Positions 38,390 to 49,394 of a stretch of DNA of 64,000 nucleotides are shown piece by piece (positions within the stretch are counted from its first letter, which is position 1; each line of letters opens with the position of its first letter). Under the pieces are notes generated by a model. The model was not told where the DNA came from, did no database searches, and saw only the letters and a program-made list of their open reading frames with translations. This stretch comes from Phocoena phocoena (taxonomy: Eukaryota > Chordata > Mammalia > Artiodactyla > Phocoenidae), in assembly GCF_963924675.1 (NCBI RefSeq), contig NC_089236.1, positions 29,039,319 to 29,103,318 of the forward strand, read 5' to 3'. The translations under genes were made by a program, and so were the position numbers.

Positions 38390-38824
38390 GTGGGGCTCCT
38401 GTGAACAGAAACCCTTCTGTCTCCCATTTCTTTTGGACAAGACTCCAGCCTCCATGACATTCCCTGAGTTCAAAGGGTGATATGAACAGCTGCTAATCAA
38501 GGGAGGAGCAGCCAAGAAACCACCAGAGGTAAGATTATGGGACTAGAGAAGCTCATCAAGATTAGGAGACAAACACCTGAGATTAAGGGAGTGCAAGCCC
38601 TGCTCACACCCTAATCTTGTCAGAGACCCCACGTTTGAATGACTGTTATAAAACCATTCATCAAATCCTCTGGGGTTAGGACACATAGTTTTTGAGGCAG
38701 AAGCCTGGTGTGTTCCCCTTTGCCTGGCAAAGCAATAAAGCTATCCTTTTCTACTTCACCCAAAACTCTGTCTCCAGGATTTGATTTGGCACTAATGTAC
38801 AGAGAGGCCAAATTTTCGGTAACA
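38390..38824 (+). mobile_element. Solitary LTR, class I ERV-like, plus strand
   Basis: A clear LTR layout. A TATA box tataaaa lies at 38647-38653, and 87 bases downstream is AATAAA at 38734-38739 within 'ggcaaagcaataaagctatc', followed by 'cttcacccaaaactctgtct' and a terminus in CA near 38824. The start near TGTGGGG (38390) is provisional. I see no flanking duplication and no retroviral primer-binding site or gag/pol beyond the end, so it is a solo LTR. Confidence 0.68.
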
Positions 38825-39059
38825 AATCCAAGGCAAGAGAGGGCATGAACACGGGCTCATCCTTGGCTGGGAAGAAAATGGAAGTCTCCCTACAAACAGG
38901 TAAGAAAAAGCCAGTTAATGTGTTTGACAATTTTCTAAAGGCCGAAAGTGGGCTAACACATGTGTATAGAATCTAGTGGGAAAAGTTTACACCTAACAAA
39001 ACAGGTGGGGAACTTCAGAAGGAAGAAACTATATGCGATGAAGTGGGGAAGGTGTTGTG

Positions 39060-39155
39060 CTGAATTGGGCAATTGGGATTGACATGTATACACTGATGTG
39101 TATAAAACTGATGACTAATAAGAACCTTCAGTATAAAATACAAACAAACAAAACA
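39060..39155 (+). mobile_element. Probable short L1 3'-end insertion
   Basis: 'gggattgacatgtatacact', then 'tgatgtgtataaaactgatg', then 'actaataagaacc', ends in an A/CAAA-rich tail. This matches cetartiodactyl L1 3' UTR text. It is about 95 bp of the extreme 3' end, a severely 5'-truncated copy. Confidence 0.5.
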
Positions 39156-39930
39156 AAAACAACTAATACTAAATTTTCTTTGGGTTATTTGTATGTTAAT
39201 ATAAATGTTTCAGACATTACATGAAATTCCTAAAAATCTTATATGTTCTGGTATAATGTTTTAAGTCATAATTCTAGTTATTACTTTAAAATGTATATCT
39301 CAGAAATAACTAAATTTCCTTGTCAATTGCATTATTATGAACTTTCATCAAATCATTAACCATGGTCTTTTTTAAGTCTTTTGTCATTTACAGACAGTTC
39401 TGCATGTACTCTGATGCTTTCAAAAATGTTCCTATAAAAGAGTTTCATCTTCAAGGAATTCATGGAAAAGACTGACAAGTACAGGTTTCTGGTAACTGAC
39501 TATACTGCTGAACTAAATGAATAAGCATTTTCAGAACTTTAATGGAAAACTGATGAATTCATAAAAGTGCTAACAAAAGACCAAGATAAAAAAAATTAAT
39601 TACACAGGGCTGAATCAACTGATGAGGATGTTTATAATGTTTGTGACTTTCTGTTTGAAAAAAAAAAATCCTACAAGGACTCAGAGGCAAAAAATATACA
39701 AATCAATTTTCACTGCAAAGTAAAGGAACTGTTACAGTGGAGGATCACTGGACTGAATGTCAATATTATGACATAGTATGAGTGTGTTTTGTGTTTGGTA
39801 ATTGCAATCATTGTTTCTTTGTTGTGATCATCCATTTACTATGCTTGGTGTCAGTGTATTTATCTCTTGTAAAAATAAAATACAGTGTGTGTGTGTGTAT
39901 GTGTGTGAAAAAAATAAAAAGAAAGAAACA
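39156..39930 (+). other. mRNA-tail-like sequence, identity unknown
   Basis: AT-rich text without a reading frame. It ends with AATAAA (39874-39879), a GT-rich stretch and an A-rich tail (39908-39928). The spacing resembles a retrocopied 3' UTR. I do not recognise a parent gene, and no TSD was found. Confidence 0.25.
39885..39908 (+). repeat. (GT)n short microsatellite
   Basis: GT units with one interruption, lying between an AATAAA and an A-run. Confidence 0.85.
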
Positions 39931-40039
39931 CCTGCATGTTTCAGAAAGTAACAGAGAAATCAAATCCAGAGAAATAAAAAAAAAAAAAGAAAGAAACTAT
40001 ATGAAAGGGTCCAGAGGACATGTCTTAAAATCAAAACAA

Positions 40040-40343
40040 ACAAAACTTGGAAACAGAGATAAAGACGTCTTTGAAGTAGTTCCTCAGTAGACTTGACACA
40101 GTGTGGACAAACTAAGTGAACTTAATGATAGAACAATAAAAATTACTCAAATTGGAACAAAAAAAGGAATGAGAGATAAAAAACAAAAAGAGAGAGAGAG
40201 AGAACAGATTCCAACAGGTAATGATATAACAATGTCAAATGGTCTATCATATATGAAACTGGAATCCCAAGAGGAGAACATAAACAGGGAAGAAGAAAAG
40301 ATCAAATAAAAATAAGAAATTTTAAAAAAACAGAAACAAAAAC
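40040..40343 (+). mobile_element. Ancient L1/HAL1-like ORF1 part, plus strand (left half)
   Basis: 'ctaagtgaacttaatgatag', then 'aacaataaaaattactcaaa', then 'tggaatcccaagaggagaac', follows the ancient L1 ORF1 coiled-coil and central order ('atcagtgaacttgaagatag', then 'tagaaattatcca', then 'ggagtcccagaaggagagga'). It is interrupted at 40344 by the L1 insertions and resumes at 45489. Confidence 0.65.
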
Positions 40344-41170
40344 GAGGTGGAGTCACAATGGCAGTGTGGGAAACCATGAAGTTAGTGTCTTCCCACAATT
40401 AGGGCACCTGCCGACAGCTGCTGTGGGACTCTGATGCCCAAGGAGATGGGAGGAACCCCAAAGTGAACTGGTAGGACATAGGCGGACTGGTGGGGGAGGA
40501 GAGTGGAGGTCAGACAGGATCAGCGCCCCTGAGGCAAGGGAGCTCAGGAGAGGTAGGTGGGAGTGACTCTCTGGGAAGAGTGGTAGAGGAGCGGAGTGTG
40601 ATTGTCTCACCCACTTGGGCCGGGCAGCCTGCTGAGCTCCCAAGTAGGTATTCCCCTCCAAAGCCCCATTCAGGCCATGTGGGTCCTCGGGGCATAGGAG
40701 GCAGGCCGTGGAGATCAGGATAGACAGGCAGGAGGGGCCACCCAGGAGGAGCGTGAGAGGAGTAGAGGGTGTTTGCCCCACCCACTTGAGCTCAGGAAGC
40801 CTGCTGTGTTCCCAGGTGAAGTTCCCTGCTCTCTGAGACCAGTGGTGGGGGCACGACTGGGCCCCTTCTCTTCCTTGAGCCTAAGCCCCAACCCCCACAT
40901 CCCCCAGCGACTTTTCCAGCCCTGTGGGTCCTGAGCATTCACTCTGTAACCATGACTTCCCAAACCTCACCCTTGCTTAGGCCCTGGCCTCCACAGCCAA
41001 GGCCTTTTCCACATTTATTTTTTCTTTTCTTTTCCTTCCTCCTCTTTTTAATTATTGTGGTACTGATGTATTTTCTGGCTGTTGATTCATCTATATTTTT
41101 ATTTTTATATTCTTTCTAACATATCTGTTAGTTTCCTAGTCTAATTTTATTTTTTACATTGTTATTGTAC

Positions 41171-41280
41171 TTTTTTTTTTTTTTTTGGCCACCCCGCATG
41201 GCTTGCAGGATGTTGGTTCATGAGCCTGGGCTCAGGCCGAAGTTCCTGCAGTGGGAGCTCCAAATATGAACCACTGGACT
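41171..41280 (-). other. SINE-head-like segment inside L1 5' UTR
   Basis: After a T-run, text like 'ggccaccccgcatggcttgc' leading to 'gaaccactggac' resembles the reverse complement of a CHR-type SINE. It may be a normal component of cetartiodactyl L1 5' UTRs or a captured SINE. There is no TSD. Confidence 0.35.
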
Positions 41281-41481
41281 AACAGAGAACCTCAGAGTCC
41301 AGGGAATATTCATCAGAGTGAGGTCTCACACAGTTACTCATCTCAGCTCCAAGACCCAGCTCTACACAATAGCCTAAAAACCCCAGTGTTGGAAGCCTCA
41401 GGGCAAACAATCAGTAAGACGGGAACATAAACTCACCCATTAAAAAAAAAAAAAAAAAAAGAAAAGAAATGTCAAAAATAT

Positions 41482-42135
41482 ATGTCACGGATGAAGGAGC
41501 AAGATAAAAACCTACAAGACCAAAAAAATGAAGAGGAAATAGGCAATCTACCTGAAAAAGAATGCAGAGTAATGATAGTAAAGATGATCTGGAATCTCAG
41601 GAATATGATGGAGGCATGGATTGAGAAAATACAAGAAATATTTAACAAAGATCTAGAAGAACTAAAGAACAGAGATGAACAACACAATAACTGAAATGAA
41701 AAATAGACTAGAAGGAATCAGTAATGGAATAACTGAGGCAGAACGAATAATTAAGCTGGAAGACAAAATGGTGGAAATAACTGCCAAAGAGCAGAATAAA
41801 GTATGAAAAGTATTGAAGGCAATCACAGAGGCCTCTGAGACAACACTAAAAACACCACCATTCGAACTGTAGGGGTCCCAGAAGAAGAAGAGAAAAGGAA
41901 AGGATCTGAAAAATATTTGAAGAGATTATACTTAAAAACTGCCCTAATATGGGAAAGGAAATAATCATCCAAGTCCAGGAAGCACAGAGACTCTTATACA
42001 GAATAAACCCTAGGAAAAACACACCAAGATATATATTAATCAAACTAACAAAAGTTAAATTCAAAGAAAACATATTAAAAGCAGCAAGGGAAAAACAAAA
42101 AATAACATATGAGGGAATCCCCATAAGGTCATCAG
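41482..42135 (+). pseudogene. L1 ORF1 pseudogene (RNA-binding protein), truncated
   Basis: L1 ORF1 encodes the RNA-binding coiled-coil chaperone that coats L1 RNA. The start is an in-frame ATG at 41482, ahead of M-K-E-Q-D-K, the same words that begin the core of ORF1 in the 53441-60925 copy. The first open segment runs 41482-41694 (70 codons) and covers the coiled-coil N-terminal part. A frameshift near 41690 then breaks it. Another block (41949-42188) encodes the RNA-recognition region and the start of the C-terminal domain, up to the deletion join. The C-terminal domain's later part is absent, so no working protein is possible. An ATG at 41469 is out of frame. Confidence 0.8.
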
Positions 42136-42313
42136 CTGGGGGAAGTGAGAGTAGCATTGACATATATACACTACTGAATGTAAAATAGTTGGCTGATGGA
42201 GAGGATACAGGGCATGTGTACGCATATGGCTGATTCGCTTTGTTGTGCAACAGAAAACACATTATTGTGAAGCAATTATACTCCAATAAAGATCTATTAA
42301 TTAAAAAAAAAAA

Positions 42314-42785
42314 GATGTTAGCTCTTCTCTAAATTTTTGATAGAATTCAATTGTGGAACCATCTGGTCCTGGGTTTTTGTTTGTTGGAAGATTTTTAATC
42401 ACACTTTCAATTTAAGTTCTTGTGATTGGTCTGTTTATATTTTCTATTTCTTCCTGCTTCAGTCTTTGAACGTAGTGCTTTTCTAGGAAATTGTCCGTTT
42501 CTTCCAGGTGGTCCATTTTATTGGCATAGAGTTGCTTGAGGTAATCTCCCATGATCCTTTGTATTTCTGCAGTTTCAGTTATTACTTCTTCTTTTTCATT
42601 TCTAATTCTACTCATTTGAGTGTTCTCCCTTTTTTTTCTTGATGAGTCTGGTTAATGGTTTATAAATTTTGTTTATCTTCTCAAAGAACCATCTTTTACC
42701 TTTATTGATCTTTGCTATTGTTCTCTTCATTTATTTTTCATTTATTTCTGATCTGATATTTATGATTTCTTTCCTTCTGCTAACA
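42314..42785 (-). mobile_element. Inverted 5' segment of a twin-primed LINE-1 (ORF2)
   Basis: On the minus strand this is ORF2 from the end of the endonuclease domain to just before the first RT block. The left edge is the revcomp of 'gagctaacatct' and the right edge is the revcomp of 'gttagcagaagg'. It is joined to the plus-strand remainder of the same element. The left edge abuts the A-tail of the previous L1. Confidence 0.9.
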
Positions 42786-45111
42786 TTTTCTCAAACTCTT
42801 CGAAATATAGGAGAGGGAGGAACACTCCCAAACTCATTCTATGAGGTCACCATCACCCTGATACCAAAACCAGACAAAGATGTCACAAAGAAAGAAAACT
42901 ACAGGACAATATCACTGATGAACATAGATGCAAACATCCTCAACAAAATACTAGGAAACAGAATCCAACAGCACATTAAAAGGATCAGACACCATGATCA
43001 AGTGAGGTTTATCCCAGGAATGCAAGGATTCTTCAATATATGCAAAGCAATCAATGTGATGCACCATATTAATTGAAGAATTGAAGAATAAAAAACATGA
43101 TCATCTCAATAGATGCAGAAAAAGCTTTTGACAAAATTCAACACTCATTTATACTAAAACCTCTCCAGACATAGAGGGAATTTACCTCAATATAATAAAG
43201 GCCATATGTGACAAACTCACAGCCAACATCCTCAATGGTGAGGAACTGAAACCATTTCAACTAAGATCAGGAACAAGACAAGATTGTGCACTCTCACCAC
43301 TATTATTGAACATTGTTTTGGAAGTTTTAGTGACAGCAATCAGAGAAGAAAACGAAGTAAAAGGAATCTAAATCAGAAAAGAAGAAGTAAAGTTGTCACT
43401 GTTTGCAGATGACATCATACTATACATAGAGAATCCTAAGATGCTACCAGAAAACTACTAGAGCTAAACAATGAATGTGGTAAAGTAGCAGGATACAAAA
43501 TTAATGCACAGAAATCTCTGGCATTCCTATATGCTACTGATGAAATTTCTGAAAGTGAAATTATGGAAACAGTCCCATTTACCATTGCAGCCAAAATTTT
43601 AAAATACCTAGGAATAAACCTCCCTAATGAGACAAAAGACCTGTATGCAGAAAACTATAAGACACTGATGAACAAATTAAAGCTGATACAAACATATGGA
43701 GAGATATGCCATGTTCTTGGATTGGAAGAATCAACATTGTGAAAATGACTTTACTACCGAAAGCAATCTACAGAGTCAATGCAATCCCTATCAAACTACC
43801 ACTGTCATTTTTCACAGAACTAGTACAAAATATTTCACAATTTTAATGGAAGCACAAAAGACCCACAATAGCCAAAGCAATCTTGAGAAAGAAAAAATAA
43901 GCTGGAGGATTCAGGCTCCTGGCCTTCAGACTATACTACAAAGCTACAGCAATCAAGACAGTATGCTACTGGCACAAAAACAGAAATATATATCAATGGA
44001 ACAGGCTAGAAAGCCCAGAGATAAACCCACACACTTATGGTCACCTTATCTTTGATAAAGGAGGCAAGAATATACAATGGGGAAAGACAGCCTCTTCAAT
44101 AAGTGGCACTGGAAAAAGTGGACAGCTACATGTAAAAGAATGAAATTAGAACACTCCCTAACACCATACACAAAGAAACCTCAAAATGTATTAAAGACCT
44201 AAATGCAAAGCCAGACATTATGAAACTCTTAGAGGAAAACATGGGCAGAACACTCTATGACTTAAATCACAGCAAGAGCCTTTTTGACCCACCTCCTACA
44301 GAAATGGAAATAAAAATAAACAAATGGGACCTAATGAAACTTAAAAGCTTTTGCACAGCAAAGGAAACCATAAACAAAACCAAAAGACAACACTCAGAAT
44401 GAGGGGAAATATTTGCAAATGAAGTAACTGACAAAGGATTAATCTCCAAAATTTACAAGCAGCTCATGCAATGCAATATCATAAAAACAAAAACACAATC
44501 CAAAAATGGGCAGAAGACCTTAATTGACATTTCTCCAAAGAAGATATACAGATTGCCCACAAATACATGAAAGAATGCTCAACATCATTAATCATTAGAG
44601 GAATGCTAATAAAAACTACAATGAGATATCATCTCACACCAGTCAGAATGGCCATCATCAAAAAATCTACAAATAATAAATGCTGCAGAGGGTGTGGAGA
44701 AAAGGGAACCCTCTTGAACTCTTGGTGGGAATTTAAATTGATACAACCACTATGGAGAACAGTATGGAGGTTCCTTAAAAAACTAAAAACAGAACTATTA
44801 TATGACCCAACAATCCCACTACTGGACATATACCCTGAGAAGACCACAATTCAAAAGTAGTCATGTACCTCAATGCTCATTGCAGCTGTATTTACAATAG
44901 CCATGACATGGAAGCAACCTAAGTGTCCATCGAGAGATGAATGGATAAAGAAGATGTGGCACATATATAGAATGAAATATTACTGAGGCATAGAAGAAAC
45001 GAAATTGAATTGTTTGTAGTGAAGTAGATGGACATAGAGTGTGTCATACAGAGTGAAGTAAGTCAGAAAGAGAAAAACAAATACTGTATCCTAACACATA
45101 TATATGGAATC

Positions 45112-45134
45112 TAAATATATATATATATATATAG
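45112..45134 (+). repeat. Short (TA)n in L1 3' UTR
   Basis: About 10 TA units replacing the usual 'tggaatctaaaaaaa' context near the ORF2 end. Confidence 0.85.
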
Positions 45135-45353
45135 TTCTGAGAAACCTAGGGGCAGGACAGGAATAAAGATGCAGATGTAGAGAATGGACCTAAGGACACG
45201 GGGAGGGAGAAGGGTAAACTGGGATGAAGTGAGAGAGTGGCTTTGAAATATGTACACTACCAAACGTAAAATAGATAGCTAATGGGAAGCAGCCGCATAG
45301 CACAGGAAGATCAGCTTAGTGTTTTGTGACCACCTAGAGGGGTGGGATATGGA

Positions 45354-45368
45354 GGGTGGGAGGGAGGG
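45354..45368 (+). other. Potential G-quadruplex in L1 3' UTR
   Basis: Four GGG runs separated by single bases in the polypurine tract of the L1 3' UTR, in the same place as 3537-3555. Confidence 0.7.
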
Positions 45369-45488
45369 AGATGCAAGAGGGAGGAGATATGGGGATATAT
45401 GTATAGTTGATTCACTCTGTTATAAAGCAGAAACTAACACACCATTGTAAAGCAATTATACTCCAATAAAGATGTAAAAAAAACTGCC

Positions 45489-46088
45489 TAAAAACAGAAA
45501 ACAAAAAAGAAACAAAACAAAAGAAAGAAAAGGAAATTTAAAAACAAGGCAGAAGACATATGGGAAGAAATAACAGTTCTGATTTTCCAATAGTGATGAA
45601 AATCCTCAAAATACAATTCAAGAAGCTCAGAGACACCAGGTAGAATAAATATCCCCCCAAAGCACATGAAGATGTATTATATTCAAGCAGCTAAAAATCC
45701 ATGTAAAATGAATAGCTTTGCTGCAGTCAATAAAAATGGAATGTTCCACAGAGAAAAACAGATAAGAAATATAGCATATTTCTCATTTAAAATATATGAG
45801 ACATAATATTGAAATATACAAAATGAAACACAGACATTCATACACTCACAAGGCTAACCCATAGGAAAATATATTTCAAAAATGAATAAGAAATAAAGAC
45901 TGTTCCAGAAAAACACAAATTGAGAGAATTCATTACCAGCAAGCCTGCAGTAAAAAAGTGTTGAAGATATTTTTTCAGAAGTATTACAATACCAGTTAAA
46001 AGCCTGCATCTACCTGAAAACAAAGATCTCTTACAATGGTTAAAATGATGGTACATATGGAAAATTTTTTGATTGTTGTTATTATTAT
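45489..46088 (+). mobile_element. Ancient L1/HAL1-like element, plus strand (right half)
   Basis: Continues the ORF1 text that was cut at 40343. 'tgggaagaaataacagttct', then 'caattcaagaagctcagaga', then 'ttgagagaattcattaccag', then 'caagcctgcagt', follows the ancient ORF1 C-terminal region (gaagaaataatggctgaaaa, ccaagaagctcaac, gagagaattcatcactagcag, acctgcact). It is itself later interrupted by the CHR-1 SINE at 46089. Confidence 0.7.
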
Positions 46089-46435
46089 CTTTATTTTTTA
46101 TAATTTTAGTTTTCATTTTCTTAATTTCTATTTATTCATTTTTTGGCTGTGTCAGGTCTTAGTTTTGGCACACAGACTCTTTGCTGTGGTGTGCAGGCTT
46201 CTCTCTAGTTGTGGTTCACAGGCTCCAGACCATGCAAGCTCAGTAGTTACTGTGCATGGGCTCTGTATTTGTGGCATGCAGCTTCTCTAGTTGTGGCACA
46301 TGGGCTCAGTATTTGTGGTGCACGGTCCTAGTTGCACCGTGGCATGTGGAATCTTAGTTCCCTGACAAGGGATCGAACCGGCATCCCCTGCATTGCAAAA
46401 CCAATTCTTAACCACTGGACCACCAGGGAAGACCC
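46089..46435 (-). mobile_element. CHR-1 type SINE, minus strand
   Basis: A reverse tRNA-derived SINE with the tail side at about 46089-46140 and the tRNA-like head ending 'accactggaccaccagggaa' at 46430. A B-box in reverse (gggatcgaaccggc-like) lies at 46369-46382. The TSD tgttattattat is at 46077-46088 and 46436-46447. The middle is an expanded 'agttgtggcacatgggctc'-like repeat, as in CHR-1. An 84-codon plus frame here (46036-46290) is not a gene. Confidence 0.9.
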
Positions 46436-46447
46436 TGTTATTATTAT

Positions 46448-47488
46448 TTTAAATCTCTAAAAATTAGTGGAGAATTAAAAAAAAAATCTATTCTAATCAC
46501 ATTGAGCTTTCAATCAGAGATTTTTAGTGTTCAGTCCAACAGGATTTTATGTAATTATTAAACTTTAGTTCTTTAATACTTGTTTATCCAAGTAATAAAG
46601 GAAGTACCCATGAACTACTAAAAATACTTCTTTAAGGGATAGTAGCTTAATTTTGTAATGTCAGTAGATCTGAAAAGTAAAATTTTAATGTTAAAACTGT
46701 GCATAGTTGAAGTATTCACAGTTGAACTTCAATTCATGGTTGAAGTTTCAGAATTTCTTTGTAATTAAAGGTTTTAGGTTCAGAAGACAAAAGCCAAATT
46801 TATGCTGCTGGCTTTACTATTGTCAAGATGTTACTATTTCTATATAGTGTAGTAAACGACAATAACTACTGATGAAAAACAAATATATATCTTGGAACTT
46901 GCACAGAAGTCTCTAAGGCCACAATAAAACTATTAGTCTACAGCTGTGCATCACAATAACAATAACTAAATGCATCTAAATTTGTAACTTATCATGCCAT
47001 TTTTCAAAGAGCTTTCATATCATCTCTATGAGGTAGTTAAATTTTGTCAGTCTAAGATTCAGAAACGAGCTGAATCTCACCAGCTGATATCTGCTTTATG
47101 TCTACAACATCCTCATGAAGTGTTCAGAAAGACTCTAATTGAGGAACTTTGATGATAAGGAGTTCATTAGTCCTTCAATCAACATCTTTGCAAAGCTTAG
47201 TGAGTCTTCTAAGCCTTACTTAAAGCAGGATCCTACCTTCATTAGAATTGCTTAAAGTCATTTAAAACAGTGGAATCTCAGTGGTCAAGGTGGCTCTTAT
47301 TTTGCAGAATTTATGTCAACAAAGGATATTTTGAATATGCAATAATTATCAGTACAGAAAAAGGAGAAAATTTGTCATACTTTGGTATAATTTTTATAAA
47401 GAAATTCTGTAATATTGTCATTGACAGATATTACTTACACTGCCAAAATAGCTATGTTTTCTCTTGACAGCAAATATTATCAAGAAGA
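46448..47488. other. AT-rich non-coding stretch
   Basis: A faint MIR-like block occurs at 46985-47090 ('caaagagctttcatatcatc', then 'tctatgaggtagttaa', then 'cagaaacgagctgaa'). Otherwise nothing is recognisable. Confidence 0.45.
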
Positions 47489-47496
47489 GTTAAGTA

Positions 47497-47616
47497 GGAC
47501 TTCCCTGGTTGTCCAGTGGTTAGCCTCTGCTTTTCCACGATAGGGGGTGTGGGTTTGACCCGTGGTCAGGGAAATTCTGCATGCTGTGAAGTGCAGCCAA
47601 AAAAAAAAAAAAAAAA
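47497..47616 (+). mobile_element. Short CHR-type SINE (CHRS-like), plus strand
   Basis: A compact tRNA-derived SINE. The head is ggacttccctggttgtccag. A B-box-like 'ggtttgacccg' lies near 47552. It ends 'gtgcagcc' and an 18-A tail at 47599-47616. The duplication gttaagt is at 47489-47495 and 47618-47624. The roughly 100-bp body lacks the GC-rich block of CHR-2. Confidence 0.85.
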
Positions 47617-47625
47617 GGTTAAGTG

Positions 47626-49394
47626 AAAGCTCCCTGAATGTGGTGATTGTAAGTTTTCCATTGCTGTAAACTCCAAAAGCCAATAACTCTGTTTTACATA
47701 ATATTTAATAATGACAGGGAATTTAGAGCTCTCTGTCTTCCTTTTTCTTAACCTACTTGTCCTAAATATAGGTCATCTTACACCAGAAAAAAATACATAA
47801 TTAATAATTATCTATACACAGATAATAAGAACAAAATAATAAACTTGTATATCATATATGTATATGTGTGTGAGTGTGTATACACATTTTTTTCTTCAGT
47901 TGGCAAATATTCACATCAATATATCTGATATTTATGTAACAATAGCATCTTGCCATTTGGAGAATTTCTACTAGAACAAACCATGTTGTGTTGAGGATTG
48001 TCAATCACAAATACTCTCTTGCCACAGAGATAGATTGATTGCATAGGTGATATAATCAGCATTCACCATTTGAAGGGCCATAAATATGTGGTTTATGCTT
48101 TGTTTAGAATCTTGTGTTAGGATAATTTCTTGCCTAATAAACATATTTTCCCAAAAGCTGTAGTTAGGAATTCACTTCCCCAGCCTTCCTTGCATTAGGT
48201 CACAGAAATATGTTTAGGGGTTTGTCATCCAGACTCACCCGTAGGAGATGTAAATCAGAAACAAACACTTTGAGGATGCTTCTGTCACAGAGAAGCTATT
48301 TTCTAGCCCTTAGTGTAGCCGATCAGTGGTAGGTTGGGCAGAAATACTGATCTTCATTCTTTACATCAGCTTTGCAAGCTTTGGTATCTATGACCTGCAG
48401 TGGAGGAAATGGCGCCTTGGTTGGCCACTATCTGGTTGCTTCAAAGCTCAACTGAAGGGCTCTTATGGAGATTAACTGAACTGTTCTTGATATTTATATT
48501 TACTGCTAAACTAGTCGGAGTCCATTCTGCAATTTGCAAATTTAACTTCTACTTATAGTGATACTTAAACATGTAAATCTCCTGCAACTGTTAGCTGAAT
48601 AACTTCTCATGTAGAGAAAATGGATTTAAGGAAATTGAGCGAAAATACAAAAAATGGTATGGATAAAAGACACATCAAAGAGATCTGAGTGCCTCTATTG
48701 CAACTAATTATACAAGGCATTATTTGCCTTTTTAGGTATATTTTTACTTAAGGTTTTTAGAACTGTTTTTGTTGCATACAAAGTAATGTTTATATTGCCA
48801 TTGTGTTCAGAAAACAAAAACTTGTTGAATGTAAATTTCAATAAATAACAATCAAATGAATAATTAATAAATGAGTAAATTGATATATTTATATTAGAGT
48901 ACATCAAGGTAGGTTAAAAATATTACTTTATGGTCTGTAACTGATAGTGAGACTTCACTCTGCTGCCAGTTAATAACTTCCTCTGAAGAAAATTGTGATT
49001 TATGATCCCAATGAAAGGGTAAAGACTCTCACATAATAAGATATGTTATTTGTTATAGTTCTGTTTCTGGTTACCAATTTATCTGGATAGGTGATGAAAA
49101 GAAATATACTAATACATTTATTTATTTTAAGTATTTGGTAAAGCAATAATAGCTCTAGAGAGATTTCACAAAATCTGCATAAAACAAAAAAAAAATGTTA
49201 AGTTGTTGATGTTGCTACATATTTTTTTGAGATTTAAAAGGTAAAATTGGTTGATCCAATGCTAAGTCCCTGCCTCTTGTGGCAGCTTAAGAGTGGAATG
49301 AAAACCTTTACTGTGATACAGCAACTTTGGCAGTGGACAAATTAGAAGCACACCACAGTTTTGATGACAGGAATGAAACAGAAACTTTAAATGA
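47626..49394. other. AT-rich non-coding stretch
   Basis: A 'tatatgtatatgtgtgtgag' simple-repeat patch lies at 47856-47885. At 48150-48260 a 'cacttccccagccttccttg' block may be an old repeat, but I cannot name it. No gene is visible. Confidence 0.45.

Larger units (their letters stand above)
40344..42313 (+). mobile_element. LINE-1 with intact 5' start but internal deletion (5' UTR, ORF1 part, 3' end)
   Basis: Begins with an L1-type start 'gaggtggagtcacaatggca', a mutated version of the AAGATGGCGG-like element usually found at mammalian L1 5' ends. It continues through a GC-rich 5' UTR to about 41480 and ORF1 to about 42135. It then jumps directly to the last about 170 bases of the 3' UTR and the tail CCAATAAAGATC plus A11 at 42303-42313. 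All of ORF2 and the ORF1 C-terminal end are missing. The join shares the 5-base word agctg. A-rich, imperfect flanking repeats (about 40323-40343 and 45489-45508) span this element and the next one, as expected if the second L1 landed in the first one's tail. Confidence 0.85.
42786..45483 (+). mobile_element. Direct 3' part of the twin-primed LINE-1 (RT to tail)
   Basis: Resumes ORF2 with 'ttctcaaactcttc', immediately after the last base of the inverted part in L1 coordinates (about 3-4 bases lost). It contains the RT catalytic F-A-D-D at 43402-43413, the ORF2 C-terminus around 44640-45080, the 3' UTR with a G-rich tract, and the tail CCAATAAAGATG plus A at 45464-45483. Open pieces at 42669-43076, 43696-44055 and 44567-44860 show several frameshifts and stops, so no protein is made. 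Confidence 0.93.
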
